Origin: Promicromonospora sp. MEB111
GTDB taxonomy: Bacteria > Actinomycetota > Actinomycetes > Actinomycetales > Cellulomonadaceae
DNA: 64,000 bases
Reading direction: 5' to 3'
NCBI RefSeq assembly: GCF_030209445.1
Contig: NZ_JARVSD010000009.1
Span: 1 to 64,000 of the forward strand
Positions 37,508-46,459 of this stretch are shown here, in pieces. Positions within the stretch are counted from its first letter, which is position 1. Every line of letters starts with the position of its first letter. A program made the position numbers and the translations under genes. The notes beneath the pieces are model-generated. The model was not told where the DNA came from. It searched no databases and saw only the letters and a program-made list of their open reading frames with translations.

Positions 37508-40500
37508 GTGACACCGACCCTCACCCTCGCACCTCGGCTGGCGCCGCCCGGGACCCGTCCCGCCGGCGCCACCTCCGTGCGGCTCGACGACAGCCAGGCG
37601 GCCGCCGTCGAGTCCGCGCTGAGCCGGCCCGCGACGCTGGTCCTGGGGGCCCCGGGGTCGGGCCGGACGACGGTGGCCTGCGAGGTGGCGGTCCGGGCGC
37701 TGATGTCCGGGGTGCAGCCGGAGCGGGTCCTGGTCCTGGCGTCGTCGCGTCGTGCGGCGGCGCGGCTGCGGGACGAGGTGGCGGCCCAGGCCGGGCGCAC
37801 GGTCGGCGCCCCGATGGTGCGCACGGCGTCGTCGGCCGCGTTCGCGGTGCTGCACACGCGCGCCGCGGCGCTCGGGCAGCCCACGCCGACCCTGGTGTCC
37901 GGCCCCGAGCAGGACCTCGTGCTGGCTGAGCTGCTCGCCGGGCACGTCGCGGGCGAGGGGCGGCCCCTGCGGCTGCCGGTCGGGCTGCCGGAGGAGTCGC
38001 TGGGCCTGCGCGGCCTGCGCCAGGAGCTGCGGGACCTGCTGATGCGGGCCGCCGAGCGTGGCCTCGGACCGGTCGAGCTCGACGAGATGGGCCGGGCCCA
38101 CGACCGCCCCGAGTGGATCATGGCCGCGCAGCTCTACGAGGAGTACCTCGACACGATGGCGCTGCGGCTCGCCACGCCCGACGCCGGGCCGCGGTACGAC
38201 CCCGCCGTCGTGATCGACGAGGCCGCGGAGTCCCTGCGCTCCTGGGAGGACGAGGTGCCGGGCGCGCCGCGGCCGACCTGGGACCTGGTCGTGGTGGACG
38301 ACTACCAGGAGGCGACGGCCGCGACGGTCCGCCTCCTGCGCGTGCTGCACGACGACGGCGCGCGGCTGGTCCTGCTGTCCGACCCGGACTCCGCCGTCCA
38401 GACGTTCCGCGGCGCCGCGCCGGGGCTCACCGGCCGCGCCGCCGCGCCCGCCGGCCCCGGACGTGCCTTCGGCGCGTTCGACGCCGAGACGGTGGTGCTC
38501 GGGACGGTCTGGCGTCAGCGGCCGGAGCTGCGTGCCGTGACCCGCGCGGTGACGAACCGGATCCCGGTGTCGGCGAGCGCGCTGCACCGCCGCGCGACGG
38601 CGCGTGCGGACGAGGAGCCCGCCGCCGAGGACGCGCCGCCGGCCGTCCAGGTGGCGGTGCTCGCGGGCGCCGCTCAGGAGGCGGCGTGGATCGCGCGCGA
38701 GCTGCGTGCGGAGCACCTGCTGCGGGGCACGCCCTGGGAGCGCATGGCGGTGATCGCGCGCAGCGGCACGCGGCTGGGGGCGCTGCGCCGCGAGCTGGTC
38801 TCCGCGTCGGTGCCCGTGGCGCTGCTCGGGTCGGACCTGCCGCTGCGCGACGAGCCCGCCGTGGCGCCGCTCCTGGCCGCCGTGAAGACGTGCGCGGGCG
38901 CGCCGCGCGGGAGCCTGGAGGCACTGATCGCCGAGGAGCTCGACGGCGACGAGCCCGTGCTGGACCCGGAGACGGCGGCGCTGCTGCTCATCTCGCCGAT
39001 CGGCGGGCTCGACGCGGTGGCTCTCCGGCGCCTGCGGCGCGCCCTGCGGGCGGAGGAGCTCTCCGCGGGTGGCGGCCGCACCTCGGACGCGCTGCTCGTC
39101 GAGGTGCTCGCGGACCCGGCACGCGCGGCCCTGCTGCCCACGCAGGTCCGGCGCGGACCGCTCGCGGTGGCCCGGGTGCTTGCCGCGGGCCGGGAGGCGG
39201 CGGGGGAGCCGGGCGCCACGGCGCAGACCGTGCTCTGGGCGGCCTGGGCCGCGACCGGTCTGGCCGAACGGTGGAGTGCCGCGGCCCTGGCCGGCGGCCC
39301 CGCGGGCCTGCGGGCCGACCGGGACCTCGACGCCGTGCTCGCGCTGTTCCGTGCGGCCGAGACGTTCGTCGACCGGATGCCGGGTGCGCCGGTCGGCGCC
39401 TTCGTCGACTACCTGGCGTCGCAGGACCTGCCGGCCGACTCCCTGGCGGCCTCCGCGCAGGGCACGGGCGCCGTGGAGGCGCTCACGCCGCCCGGCGCGG
39501 CGGGGCGGGAGTGGGATGTGGTCGTCGTCGCCGGCGTGCAGGACGGCGTGTGGCCCGACCTGCGGCTGCGCGACTCCCTGCTCGGCTCCCAGGCGCTCGT
39601 CGAGCTCATCGCGGGCCGGTCCGAGGACGGCCGGGTGGTGGGCGCCGAGGCCCGCCGCCAGGTGCTCACCGACGAGCTGCGCGCCTTCGCCGTGGCGGTC
39701 TCGCGCCCCCGGCGGCGGCTGCTCGTGACCGCGGTGGAGGACACCGAGGAGTCCCCGAGCGTGTTCTGCGACCTCGTGTCCCCCCGGGACGACGGCGGCG
39801 ACGGGCCGGACCCGCGGCGGGTCCCGGTCGGCCCGCCGCTCGACCTGCGCGGGGTCGTGGCCGCGGCGCGCTCGGAGCTCGTGCGGACGGCGGCCGGACC
39901 TGAGCCGGCACCCGGTGCGCAGCCCGCGGCGGCGCTGCTCGCCGACCTCGCTGCGGCCGGCGTGGCCGAGGCGGACCCGAGCACCTGGTACGGCGTGGCC
40001 GGCGTCTCGAGCGAGGTGCCGCTGTGGGGCGCCCGGGACACGGTGACTGTGTCGCCCTCCAAGGTCGAGACGGTGACCACCTGCGCCCTGCGGTGGGCGT
40101 TCGAGTCGGCGGGCGGCACCAAGCCGGACGCCACGCACCAGACCCTCGGCACGCTGCTCCACTCGATCGCGCAGAGCCACCCGAAGGGTTCGCTCACCGA
40201 CCTGAGGACGGAGCTGGACCGCCGCTGGCCCGAACTGGCGCTGCCCGACGGCTGGCCGTCGCTGCAGCTGCGCAAGCGTGCCGAGCGCATGGTGGAACGG
40301 CTGGCGGAGTACCTGGGGGACTCGGGGGAGCCGCTGCTCGTCGAGGCCGACTTCGACCTGCGGGTCGGGCGCGCCCGGCTGCGCGGCCAGGTGGACCGTG
40401 TCGAGGACGCCGGCGACGGCGGCGTGACCGTGGCCGACCTCAAGACCGGCAAGACCGCGGCCAGCAAGGACAAGGCGGTGGAGAACCCGCAGCTCGGCGC

Positions 40501-40789
40501 CTACCAGCTCGCCGTCGAGGAGGGTGCGCTCGACCTGCCCGAGGGCACGGTCAGCAAGGGCGCGAGCCTCGTCTACGTCGGCACCGAGACGGTCTCGGCG
40601 AGCGTGCGGAACCAGCCGGCGCTCGCCCCCGACGCCGAGGGCAACAGCTGGGCGCGCGACACCGTCGAGGGCGCCGCCGACACCATGGCCGCCGCCCGGT
40701 TCGCGGCCCGGAACAACGACCTGTGCGAGATGTGCGCGGTGCGGCGGTCCTGCCCGCTGCAGCCCGAGGGACGGAAGGTGGTCGAGTGA
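37508..40789 (+). CDS. adnA: AdnA: helicase-nuclease subunit of AdnAB
   Basis: AdnA, with AdnB, processes double-strand breaks for recombination in actinobacteria. In 1093 residues: a UvrD-like motor at the N-terminus (about 30-760) and a RecB-family nuclease at the C-terminus (about 850-1080, with GTLLHSIAQ, RGQVDRVED and VADLKTGK). Cysteines at about 858 and in CEMCAVRRSC (C-x2-C-x5-C) form the Fe-S cage. The motor looks impaired: Walker A is GAPGSGRT with Arg in place of Lys, and motif II is VVVDDYQE rather than DExx. The start is uncertain (GTG 37508 or 37478). The stop overlaps the adnB start. Confidence 0.92.
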   Translation: MTPTLTLAPRLAPPGTRPAGATSVRLDDSQAAAVESALSRPATLVLGAPGSGRTTVACEVAVRALMSGVQPERVLVLASSRRAAARLRDEVAAQAGRTVGAPMVRTASSAAFAVLHTRAAALGQPTPTLVSGPEQDLVLAELLAGHVAGEGRPLRLPVGLPEESLGLRGLRQELRDLLMRAAERGLGPVELDEMGRAHDRPEWIMAAQLYEEYLDTMALRLATPDAGPRYDPAVVIDEAAESLRSWEDEVPGAPRPTWDLVVVDDYQEATAATVRLLRVLHDDGARLVLLSDPDSAVQTFRGAAPGLTGRAAAPAGPGRAFGAFDAETVVLGTVWRQRPELRAVTRAVTNRIPVSASALHRRATARADEEPAAEDAPPAVQVAVLAGAAQEAAWIARELRAEHLLRGTPWERMAVIARSGTRLGALRRELVSASVPVALLGSDLPLRDEPAVAPLLAAVKTCAGAPRGSLEALIAEELDGDEPVLDPETAALLLISPIGGLDAVALRRLRRALRAEELSAGGGRTSDALLVEVLADPARAALLPTQVRRGPLAVARVLAAGREAAGEPGATAQTVLWAAWAATGLAERWSAAALAGGPAGLRADRDLDAVLALFRAAETFVDRMPGAPVGAFVDYLASQDLPADSLAASAQGTGAVEALTPPGAAGREWDVVVVAGVQDGVWPDLRLRDSLLGSQALVELIAGRSEDGRVVGAEARRQVLTDELRAFAVAVSRPRRRLLVTAVEDTEESPSVFCDLVSPRDDGGDGPDPRRVPVGPPLDLRGVVAAARSELVRTAAGPEPAPGAQPAAALLADLAAAGVAEADPSTWYGVAGVSSEVPLWGARDTVTVSPSKVETVTTCALRWAFESAGGTKPDATHQTLGTLLHSIAQSHPKGSLTDLRTELDRRWPELALPDGWPSLQLRKRAERMVERLAEYLGDSGEPLLVEADFDLRVGRARLRGQVDRVEDAGDGGVTVADLKTGKTAASKDKAVENPQLGAYQLAVEEGALDLPEGTVSKGASLVYVGTETVSASVRNQPALAPDAEGNSWARDTVEGAADTMAAARFAARNNDLCEMCAVRRSCPLQPEGRKVVE

Positions 40790-43700
40790 CCGGGCACGAG
40801 CCGGAGATCCGCCTGTCCGCCCGGGCCATCGCACGGCTGCTGGGGCGGCACGAGCCCACCGACGAGCAGGTCCGCGTCATCGAGTCCCCGCTGGAGCCCG
40901 CCCTCGTCGTCGCGGGCGCGGGCTCCGGCAAGACGGAGACCATGGCCGCGCGCGTGGTGTGGCTGATCGCCAACAAGCTGGTCCACCCCGAGCAGGTGCT
41001 CGGCCTCACCTTCACGCGCAAGGCCGCGGGCGAGCTCACCCAGCGCGTCCAGACCCGGCTCGCCCAGCTCAACCGGGCGCTCGGCGAGGAGTCGGGCGAG
41101 GCGTTGGCTGGCCTGGACCTCGACCGCCCCACCGTCGCGACCTACAACGCCTACGCCGCCTCCCTCGTGGCCGACCACGGCCTCCGCCTCGGCGTCGAGC
41201 CGAGCGCCCGCCTCCTCGGTCAGGCCGAGCAGTGGCAGCTCGCGTCGCAGGTGGTGGAGTCCTGGGACGAGGACCTCGCCACCGACCGGGCCGTCAGCAC
41301 CGTGACGGCGGCCGTCGTGGCGCTGTCCGACGCGCTGGGCGAGCACCTCGTGGACCCCGCGGACGCCCGCGCCCGGCTCACCGACATGGCCGAGCACCTC
41401 GAGTCCGTGCCGCTGGGCCCGCGGCAGAAGAGGCGCACCAAGGACGTGGACAAGCTCATCGGCTCGATCGCCGAGCGGGCCCGGTTCGTGGACCTCGTGG
41501 TCGAGTACCGCCGTCGCAAGCGCATCGCCGAGGCGCTCGACTTCGGCGACCAGGTGTCGTTCGCCGCGCAGCTCGCCCGCGAGGTGCCCATGGTGGGCGC
41601 CGCCGAACGGGCCCGGTTCGAGGTGGTGCTGCTCGACGAGTACCAGGACACCTCCTACGCCCAGGTCGAGCTGCTCTCCGGCCTGTTCGGCGGCGGGCAC
41701 CCGGTCACCGCAGTCGGCGACCCGCACCAGTCCATCTACGGGTGGCGCGGCGCCTCCGCCGCGGGCCTCGCGCGCTTCCCCGACCGCTTCCAGCGCGACG
41801 ACGGCGTCCCCGCCGCCGTGCACTACCTCTCCACGTCCTGGCGCAACGACGCCGCCGTCCTCACCGCCGCGAACATCGTGTCCGGGCCGCTGCGCTCGCG
41901 GACCGGCGCGGCCGCGACCGTCGAGGTACCGCCGCTGGACCTGCGGCCCGACGCCGGCGAGGGCGTGGTGACGGCGCACGTCGCGGCCACTCTGGAGGAG
42001 GAGGCCGAGGCCGTCGCCGAGTGGGTGGCCGAGCGGTGGCGTTCCGGCGCCCACCCGGACGGGCGGGCCACGGCCGCCGTGCTCTGCCGCGCGCGGGCCC
42101 AGTTCCCCGCGATCGAGGTGGCGCTGCGCCGCCGCGGCCTCCCGGTCGAGGTGGTCGGCCTAGGCGGCCTGCTGTCCACGCCCGAGGTGGTCGACGTCGT
42201 GGCGCTGCTGCAGGCCGCGCACGACCCGTCGCGCGGCGACTCCCTGCTGCGCCTGCTCACCGGCCCGCGCCTCAACCTCGGCGCGGCCGACCTGCACGCG
42301 CTCGGCTCCTGGGCGGCCGACCTGGCCCGGCTGGACGACCCGCGCCGGGCCGCGGCCGCCACGGCCGAGCCCGTGCCGGACGACGACCTGCGCGTGGTCG
42401 AGGGCGACATCTCCGACCACCGCTCGATCGTGGACGCGCTCGACGACCTCCCGCCGGCGGGCGAGCCGGCGCGCGACGGCCGCGTGCTGTCGGAGGACGC
42501 GCACCGCCGGCTGGCGGCGCTCGCCCGGCTGCTGCGCGACCTGCGCGGCCTCACCTACCTCTCGCTCCCCGAGCTGGTCGTCCAGGCCGAGCGCGCGCTC
42601 GGCCTCGACGTCGAGGCGGCCACCGCCCTCGCGTTGGCCGGCGCCGGGGTGGGCGGCGCGGTGAGCGACCGCGGGCGCGAGCACCTCGACGCGTTCCGGG
42701 ACGTCGCGGCGTCGTTCGCGCAGTCCTCGGACACGGCGACGCTCGGCGCCTTCCTCGCCTGGCTCGGCGTCGCGGGCGAGCGGGAGCGTGGGCTCGACAT
42801 GCCGGTGCACGAGCCCGACCCGGACGCCGTCCAGGTCATCACCGCGCACGCCGCGAAGGGCCTGGAGTGGGACGCCGTGGCCGTGGCCGGCCTGGCCGAC
42901 GGCGCGTTCCCCACCTGGGACCGCGGCTCCAGGTCGGGCGAGTCGTCGTCCGGCTGGCTGTCCGACCTCGGCGAGCTGCCCTACCACCTGCGCGGGGACG
43001 CGGACGACCTGCCCCGCTTCGACTGGGAGCACGCCTCCGACACCAAGGATCTCGTCGCGCTGCGGGACGAGTTCAAAGCCGAGTGCGGCGAGCACCGCCT
43101 CGCCGAGGAGCGCCGGCTGGCCTACGTCGCGTTCACGCGGGCCCGGCGCGAGCTCTTCCTCACCGCCTCCTGGTGGGGCACGGCGAGCCGCCCGCGCGGC
43201 GTCTCCCCGTTCCTCGCCGAGCTGGCCGACGCCGAGCTCGTCAAGGCGGACCTGTGGGCCCCGATGCCGGAGCCCGACGCCGAGAACCCGCGCAACGCGG
43301 AGGAGATCACGGCCGTGTGGCCGGCCCCGGACGGGGGTTCGGACGAACGACGGCCCGACCAGCAGCCCACCGCCCGCGACGTCCTGCGCGCCACGGCCGC
43401 ACTCGTGGACGAGGCGGCCGACGAGCGCCTGGTCGCGCTCGCCGCCATGCGCCTCCCGGCGGACGCGCTGACCGCGCCGCAGGGCGTCCTCGCCGACGCG
43501 GCCGGCCACGACCTGGTCGACCTGGCCCGGATGCTCCTGGCCGAGCGGAACCGGCACGCGGACCGCGAGGTCGCGTTCCCGGCGCACGTCTCGGCCTCGG
43601 GGCTGGTGCGGCTCGCCGCGGACCGCGACGCGTTCGCGCTCCAGCTCCGCCGGCCCGTGCCGGTGCAGCCCACCGTGCACGCCCGGCGCGGCACCCGGTT

Positions 43701-44175
43701 CCACGAGTGGGTGGAGCAGTTCTTCACGTCCGCCACGCTGCTCGACGTCGACGACCTGCCCAGCGCCGAGGACGACGACCTCCCGGAGGACACCGACCTC
43801 GACAAGCTGCGCGACACCTTCCTGGGCTCGGAGTGGTCGGCGCGGATGCCCGTCGCGGTCGAGGTCGACGTCGAGACGCCGGTCGCCGGCGTCATGCTGC
43901 GCTGCCGCATGGACGCCGTCTTCAAGGACCCGGCGACGGGTCCGGACGCCGTCGTGGTGGTCGACTGGAAGACGGGCCGCGAGCCGCTCGACGCGACGGC
44001 GCGCGCCGCGCGCGAGGTGCAGCTCGCCGTGTACCGGCTGGCGTGGTCCCGCTGGACGGGGCTGCCGCTGGACCAGGTGAGCGCGGCCTTCTACTACGTG
44101 GGTTCGGACACCACGGTGCGCCCGGACCGGCTCCTCGACGAGGCCGAGCTCGAGGCGCTGATCCGGGGCGCCTGA
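40786..44175 (+). CDS. adnB: AdnB: helicase-nuclease subunit of AdnAB
   Basis: The 1129-residue partner of AdnA. Its motor is intact: Walker A AGAGSGKTET at about 42-51, LLDEYQDTSYAQ near 283, GDPHQSIYGWRGA, and TAHAAKGLEWDAV. The C-terminal RecB-type nuclease has RRGTRFHEWVEQFF (about 967), RMDAVF and VVVDWKTGREPLD (about 1059), with QLAVYRLAW. The GTG at 40786 overlaps the adnA TGA by two bases, so the subunits are coupled. AdnB is therefore the likely working motor here. Convergent with nudC. Confidence 0.95.
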   Translation: MTGHEPEIRLSARAIARLLGRHEPTDEQVRVIESPLEPALVVAGAGSGKTETMAARVVWLIANKLVHPEQVLGLTFTRKAAGELTQRVQTRLAQLNRALGEESGEALAGLDLDRPTVATYNAYAASLVADHGLRLGVEPSARLLGQAEQWQLASQVVESWDEDLATDRAVSTVTAAVVALSDALGEHLVDPADARARLTDMAEHLESVPLGPRQKRRTKDVDKLIGSIAERARFVDLVVEYRRRKRIAEALDFGDQVSFAAQLAREVPMVGAAERARFEVVLLDEYQDTSYAQVELLSGLFGGGHPVTAVGDPHQSIYGWRGASAAGLARFPDRFQRDDGVPAAVHYLSTSWRNDAAVLTAANIVSGPLRSRTGAAATVEVPPLDLRPDAGEGVVTAHVAATLEEEAEAVAEWVAERWRSGAHPDGRATAAVLCRARAQFPAIEVALRRRGLPVEVVGLGGLLSTPEVVDVVALLQAAHDPSRGDSLLRLLTGPRLNLGAADLHALGSWAADLARLDDPRRAAAATAEPVPDDDLRVVEGDISDHRSIVDALDDLPPAGEPARDGRVLSEDAHRRLAALARLLRDLRGLTYLSLPELVVQAERALGLDVEAATALALAGAGVGGAVSDRGREHLDAFRDVAASFAQSSDTATLGAFLAWLGVAGERERGLDMPVHEPDPDAVQVITAHAAKGLEWDAVAVAGLADGAFPTWDRGSRSGESSSGWLSDLGELPYHLRGDADDLPRFDWEHASDTKDLVALRDEFKAECGEHRLAEERRLAYVAFTRARRELFLTASWWGTASRPRGVSPFLAELADAELVKADLWAPMPEPDAENPRNAEEITAVWPAPDGGSDERRPDQQPTARDVLRATAALVDEAADERLVALAAMRLPADALTAPQGVLADAAGHDLVDLARMLLAERNRHADREVAFPAHVSASGLVRLAADRDAFALQLRRPVPVQPTVHARRGTRFHEWVEQFFTSATLLDVDDLPSAEDDDLPEDTDLDKLRDTFLGSEWSARMPVAVEVDVETPVAGVMLRCRMDAVFKDPATGPDAVVVVDWKTGREPLDATARAAREVQLAVYRLAWSRWTGLPLDQVSAAFYYVGSDTTVRPDRLLDEAELEALIRGA

Positions 44176-44193
44176 CCACCGGCGACGGCGGAG

Positions 44194-45111
44194 TCAGTCC
44201 TCGATCGGCCCACCGAACCACTCCTCGATCAGGGAACGCGCGATCGAGGTGTGCCCGGGCAGGCCCAGGTGCCCGTCCGCGACCGCGGTGGCGACCTCGT
44301 CGCGGGTGAACCAGTCGGCCTCGGCGATCTCGTCCTCCTGCCGTACCAGCCCCGTGGTGGTCGCGCGCGCACGGAAGCCCAGCATGAGCGAGGCCGGGAA
44401 CGGCCACGACTGGCTGCCGCGGTACTCGATCGACGCCGGATCGACGGCGACGCCGACCTCCTCCGCCGTCTCGCGCGCCACCGCCTGCTCCAGGCCCTCC
44501 CCGGGTTCCACGAAGCCGGCCAGCACCGAACGGCGGCCCAGGTCCCACTGCGGGCCGCGGGCCAACAGCAGGCGGTCGTCCGCGTCGGTGATCGCCATGA
44601 TCACCGCGGGGTCGGTGCGCGGGAAGTGGTTGGACTCGTCCGCCGGGCAGTGCCGCACCCAGCCGCCCTGCCGCACCTCGGTCCGCGTGCCGCACAGCGG
44701 GCAGTGCGTGTAGACCGCGTGCCACTGGGCGAGGGCGACCGCCTCGACCACCAGCCCCACCTCCAGGTCGGACGCGTCGAGCGAGCGGATGCCCGTCCAC
44801 CCGGCGTCGAGGTCGGGTTCCGGCACGGGCTCGGCCCCGGCCCGGCGGTCCGGGTCGTCCAGCAGCGCGGCGAGGTGGGCGACGCCGTCGGCCTCCCCGA
44901 GAAAGAGGTGCGTCCGGACGGCCAGGTGCGCGACGTCGTCGGGCGCGAAGAAGGCGAGTCGCTGCTCCACCGTGGCGACGCGGGTGCCGCGCACCACCAG
45001 CACCCGCGTGGCCGGTTCCTTGAGCAGGTCGTCGAGGAGACCGGGCTCGGCGCGCCGGTGCGCGGCGCGGTCGTGGGCGGCGCGGGCGAAGGGGAGGTCG
45101 AGAGAACGCAC
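44194..45111 (-). CDS. nudC: NAD+ diphosphatase (NudC)
   Basis: This Nudix enzyme cleaves NADH and removes NAD caps from RNA. In 305 residues the zinc ribbon is HCPLCGTRTEV, though the second pair is reduced to one Cys (RHCPADE). The Nudix box is GFVEPGEGLEQAVARETAEEVGV in outline (Gly, Glu and REtxEE pattern), followed by the NudC signature SQSWPFPASLMLGF. The GTG start lies six bases after TAACGT and is predicted leaderless. Neighbours adnB and the mycoredoxin gene match the mycobacterial order. Confidence 0.92.
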   Translation of the reverse strand: MRSLDLPFARAAHDRAAHRRAEPGLLDDLLKEPATRVLVVRGTRVATVEQRLAFFAPDDVAHLAVRTHLFLGEADGVAHLAALLDDPDRRAGAEPVPEPDLDAGWTGIRSLDASDLEVGLVVEAVALAQWHAVYTHCPLCGTRTEVRQGGWVRHCPADESNHFPRTDPAVIMAITDADDRLLLARGPQWDLGRRSVLAGFVEPGEGLEQAVARETAEEVGVAVDPASIEYRGSQSWPFPASLMLGFRARATTTGLVRQEDEIAEADWFTRDEVATAVADGHLGLPGHTSIARSLIEEWFGGPIED

Positions 45112-45117
45112 GGGACG

Positions 45118-45123
45118 ACGTTA
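45118..45123 (-). promoter_or_regulatory. Leaderless -10 box of nudC
   Basis: TAACGT on the minus strand, six bases before the GTG at 45111. Confidence 0.5.
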
Positions 45124-45213
45124 GTCGCCCGCGGGAGCGCGTGATGCCAGACGTCTCGGGCGGAGACGCCGGACACGCCACGGTCCTGCCCCGTCGAGCG
45201 CCGGGCGCTGCTC

Positions 45214-45219
45214 TAGGGT
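45214..45219 (+). promoter_or_regulatory. Leaderless -10 box of phosphotransferase gene
   Basis: TAGGGT, six bases before the GTG at 45226. Confidence 0.5.
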
Positions 45220-45225
45220 GAGCAC

Positions 45226-46143
45226 GTGTCCCGCACGCCCCTCGCTCTCGCCGCCCTCTCGACCGCCGCAGTGCCGGGTCTCGACGCCCGGTCGGTGCGC
45301 GTCGGAGACCTCGCCGGCGACTACGACGTCGCCGTCGTGACCGGCGCGGACGACCAGGAGTGGGTGGTGCGCGCGCCCCGCACGACGGTGGCCGGGGCCG
45401 CGCTGGAGGCCGAGATCGAGCTGCTCGACGCGCTCCGGCTCTACATCGACACGGGCGTGCTCCCGTTCGTGGTCCCGCAGGTCGCGGGGTACGCCCTCCT
45501 GCCGGAGGGCGGCCGCGCCGTCGTGCACCGCAGGATCATCGGCGACAACCTCGACGTCGAGGTCCTGGAGCAGGGCCCCGGGCTGGCCGCCGACCTGGGC
45601 CGGGCCATAGCGGCCATCCACGAGCTGCCGACGTCGGTCGTCGAGACGTGCGGGCTGCCCAGCTACACCGCGTCCGAGTACCGCGAGCGTCGGCTCACCG
45701 AGGTGGACGAGGCCGCGAAGACCGGCCGTGTCCCGCCCACCCTGCTGCGCCGCTGGGAGACCGCCCTGGAGGACGTGTCGCTGTGGCGGTTCAAGCCCGT
45801 CGTCACGCACGGCGACCTGGCCCCCGACCAGCTCCTCGTGGACCGGCAGCGGGTCGTCGCGGTCTCGGGCTGGGCGGAGGCCCGGGTCGCGGACCCCGCG
45901 GACGACCTCGCGTGGCTCATCGCCGCGGCGCCGATGGAGGCCGTGGACTCGATCATGGAGGCCTACCAGCTGCGCCGCACCGAGCTGAGCGACTCGCGCC
46001 TCGCCGAGCGCGCGATGCTCGTGGGCGAGCTGGCGCTCGCACGCTGGCTCCTGCACGGCGTGCGGCACCGGCTGCCCGAGGTGGTCGAGGACGCGACGTC
46101 GATGCTGGAGGACCTGGACGAGGCGACCCTCGACGAGGCCTGA
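45226..46143 (+). CDS. Aminoglycoside/macrolide phosphotransferase-family protein
   Basis: A 305-residue kinase-fold protein. The Brenner-type catalytic segment THGDLAPDQLLVD and the following VSGWAEARVADPADDLAWLI correspond to the HGDxxxxN and DWxxAxxxDPxxDLA motifs of the APH family. Here the usual Asn and the metal Asp are replaced (Gln in PDQLL, Gly-Trp in place of Asp-Trp), so catalysis may differ. Resistance is possible but not supported; many chromosomal members have no known substrate. Divergent from nudC, convergent with the mycoredoxin gene. Confidence 0.75.
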   Translation: MSRTPLALAALSTAAVPGLDARSVRVGDLAGDYDVAVVTGADDQEWVVRAPRTTVAGAALEAEIELLDALRLYIDTGVLPFVVPQVAGYALLPEGGRAVVHRRIIGDNLDVEVLEQGPGLAADLGRAIAAIHELPTSVVETCGLPSYTASEYRERRLTEVDEAAKTGRVPPTLLRRWETALEDVSLWRFKPVVTHGDLAPDQLLVDRQRVVAVSGWAEARVADPADDLAWLIAAAPMEAVDSIMEAYQLRRTELSDSRLAERAMLVGELALARWLLHGVRHRLPEVVEDATSMLEDLDEATLDEA

Positions 46144-46149
46144 CCGGCC

Positions 46150-46419
46150 TCAGGCCGCGAGGGCCTGCTTCACCTGGGCGAGGCTCGGGTTGGTCGCGGC
46201 GGAGCCGTCCGGGTAGACCACCGTGGGCACGGTCTGGTTGCCGCCGTTGACCTGCTCCACGAACGCGGCGGCCTCGGGCTGCTCCTCGATGTCGATGACG
46301 GTGTAGCCGATGCCCTCGGAGTCGAGCTGCGTGCGCAGCCGCCGGCAGTACCCGCACCAGGTGGTCGAGTACATGAGGACGGTCCCGTCCTCGGGAATCG
46401 GCGTGGTCGTCTCGGACAT
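46150..46419 (-). CDS. mrx1: Mycoredoxin (glutaredoxin-like)
   Basis: An 89-residue thioredoxin-fold protein with the active site WCGYC and the cis-proline loop TVPTVVYPDG. Mycoredoxin 1 reduces mycothiol mixed disulphides. The ATG at 46419 follows AAGGAGA. It is divergent from uvrD2 exactly as Rv3198A-uvrD2 in M. tuberculosis, though relative orientation may vary. Confidence 0.93.
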   Translation of the reverse strand: MSETTTPIPEDGTVLMYSTTWCGYCRRLRTQLDSEGIGYTVIDIEEQPEAAAFVEQVNGGNQTVPTVVYPDGSAATNPSLAQVKQALAA

Positions 46420-46459
46420 CTGTTCTCCTTGTCGGTGGTTGCTGCGAGAATCGCAGACG

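Noticed and set aside
45226-46143. Calling the phosphotransferase a resistance gene of the WhiB7 regulon
   Set aside because: Its promoter lacks the A-tract upstream of a -35 and it is leaderless with no -35 match; catalytic motifs are altered.
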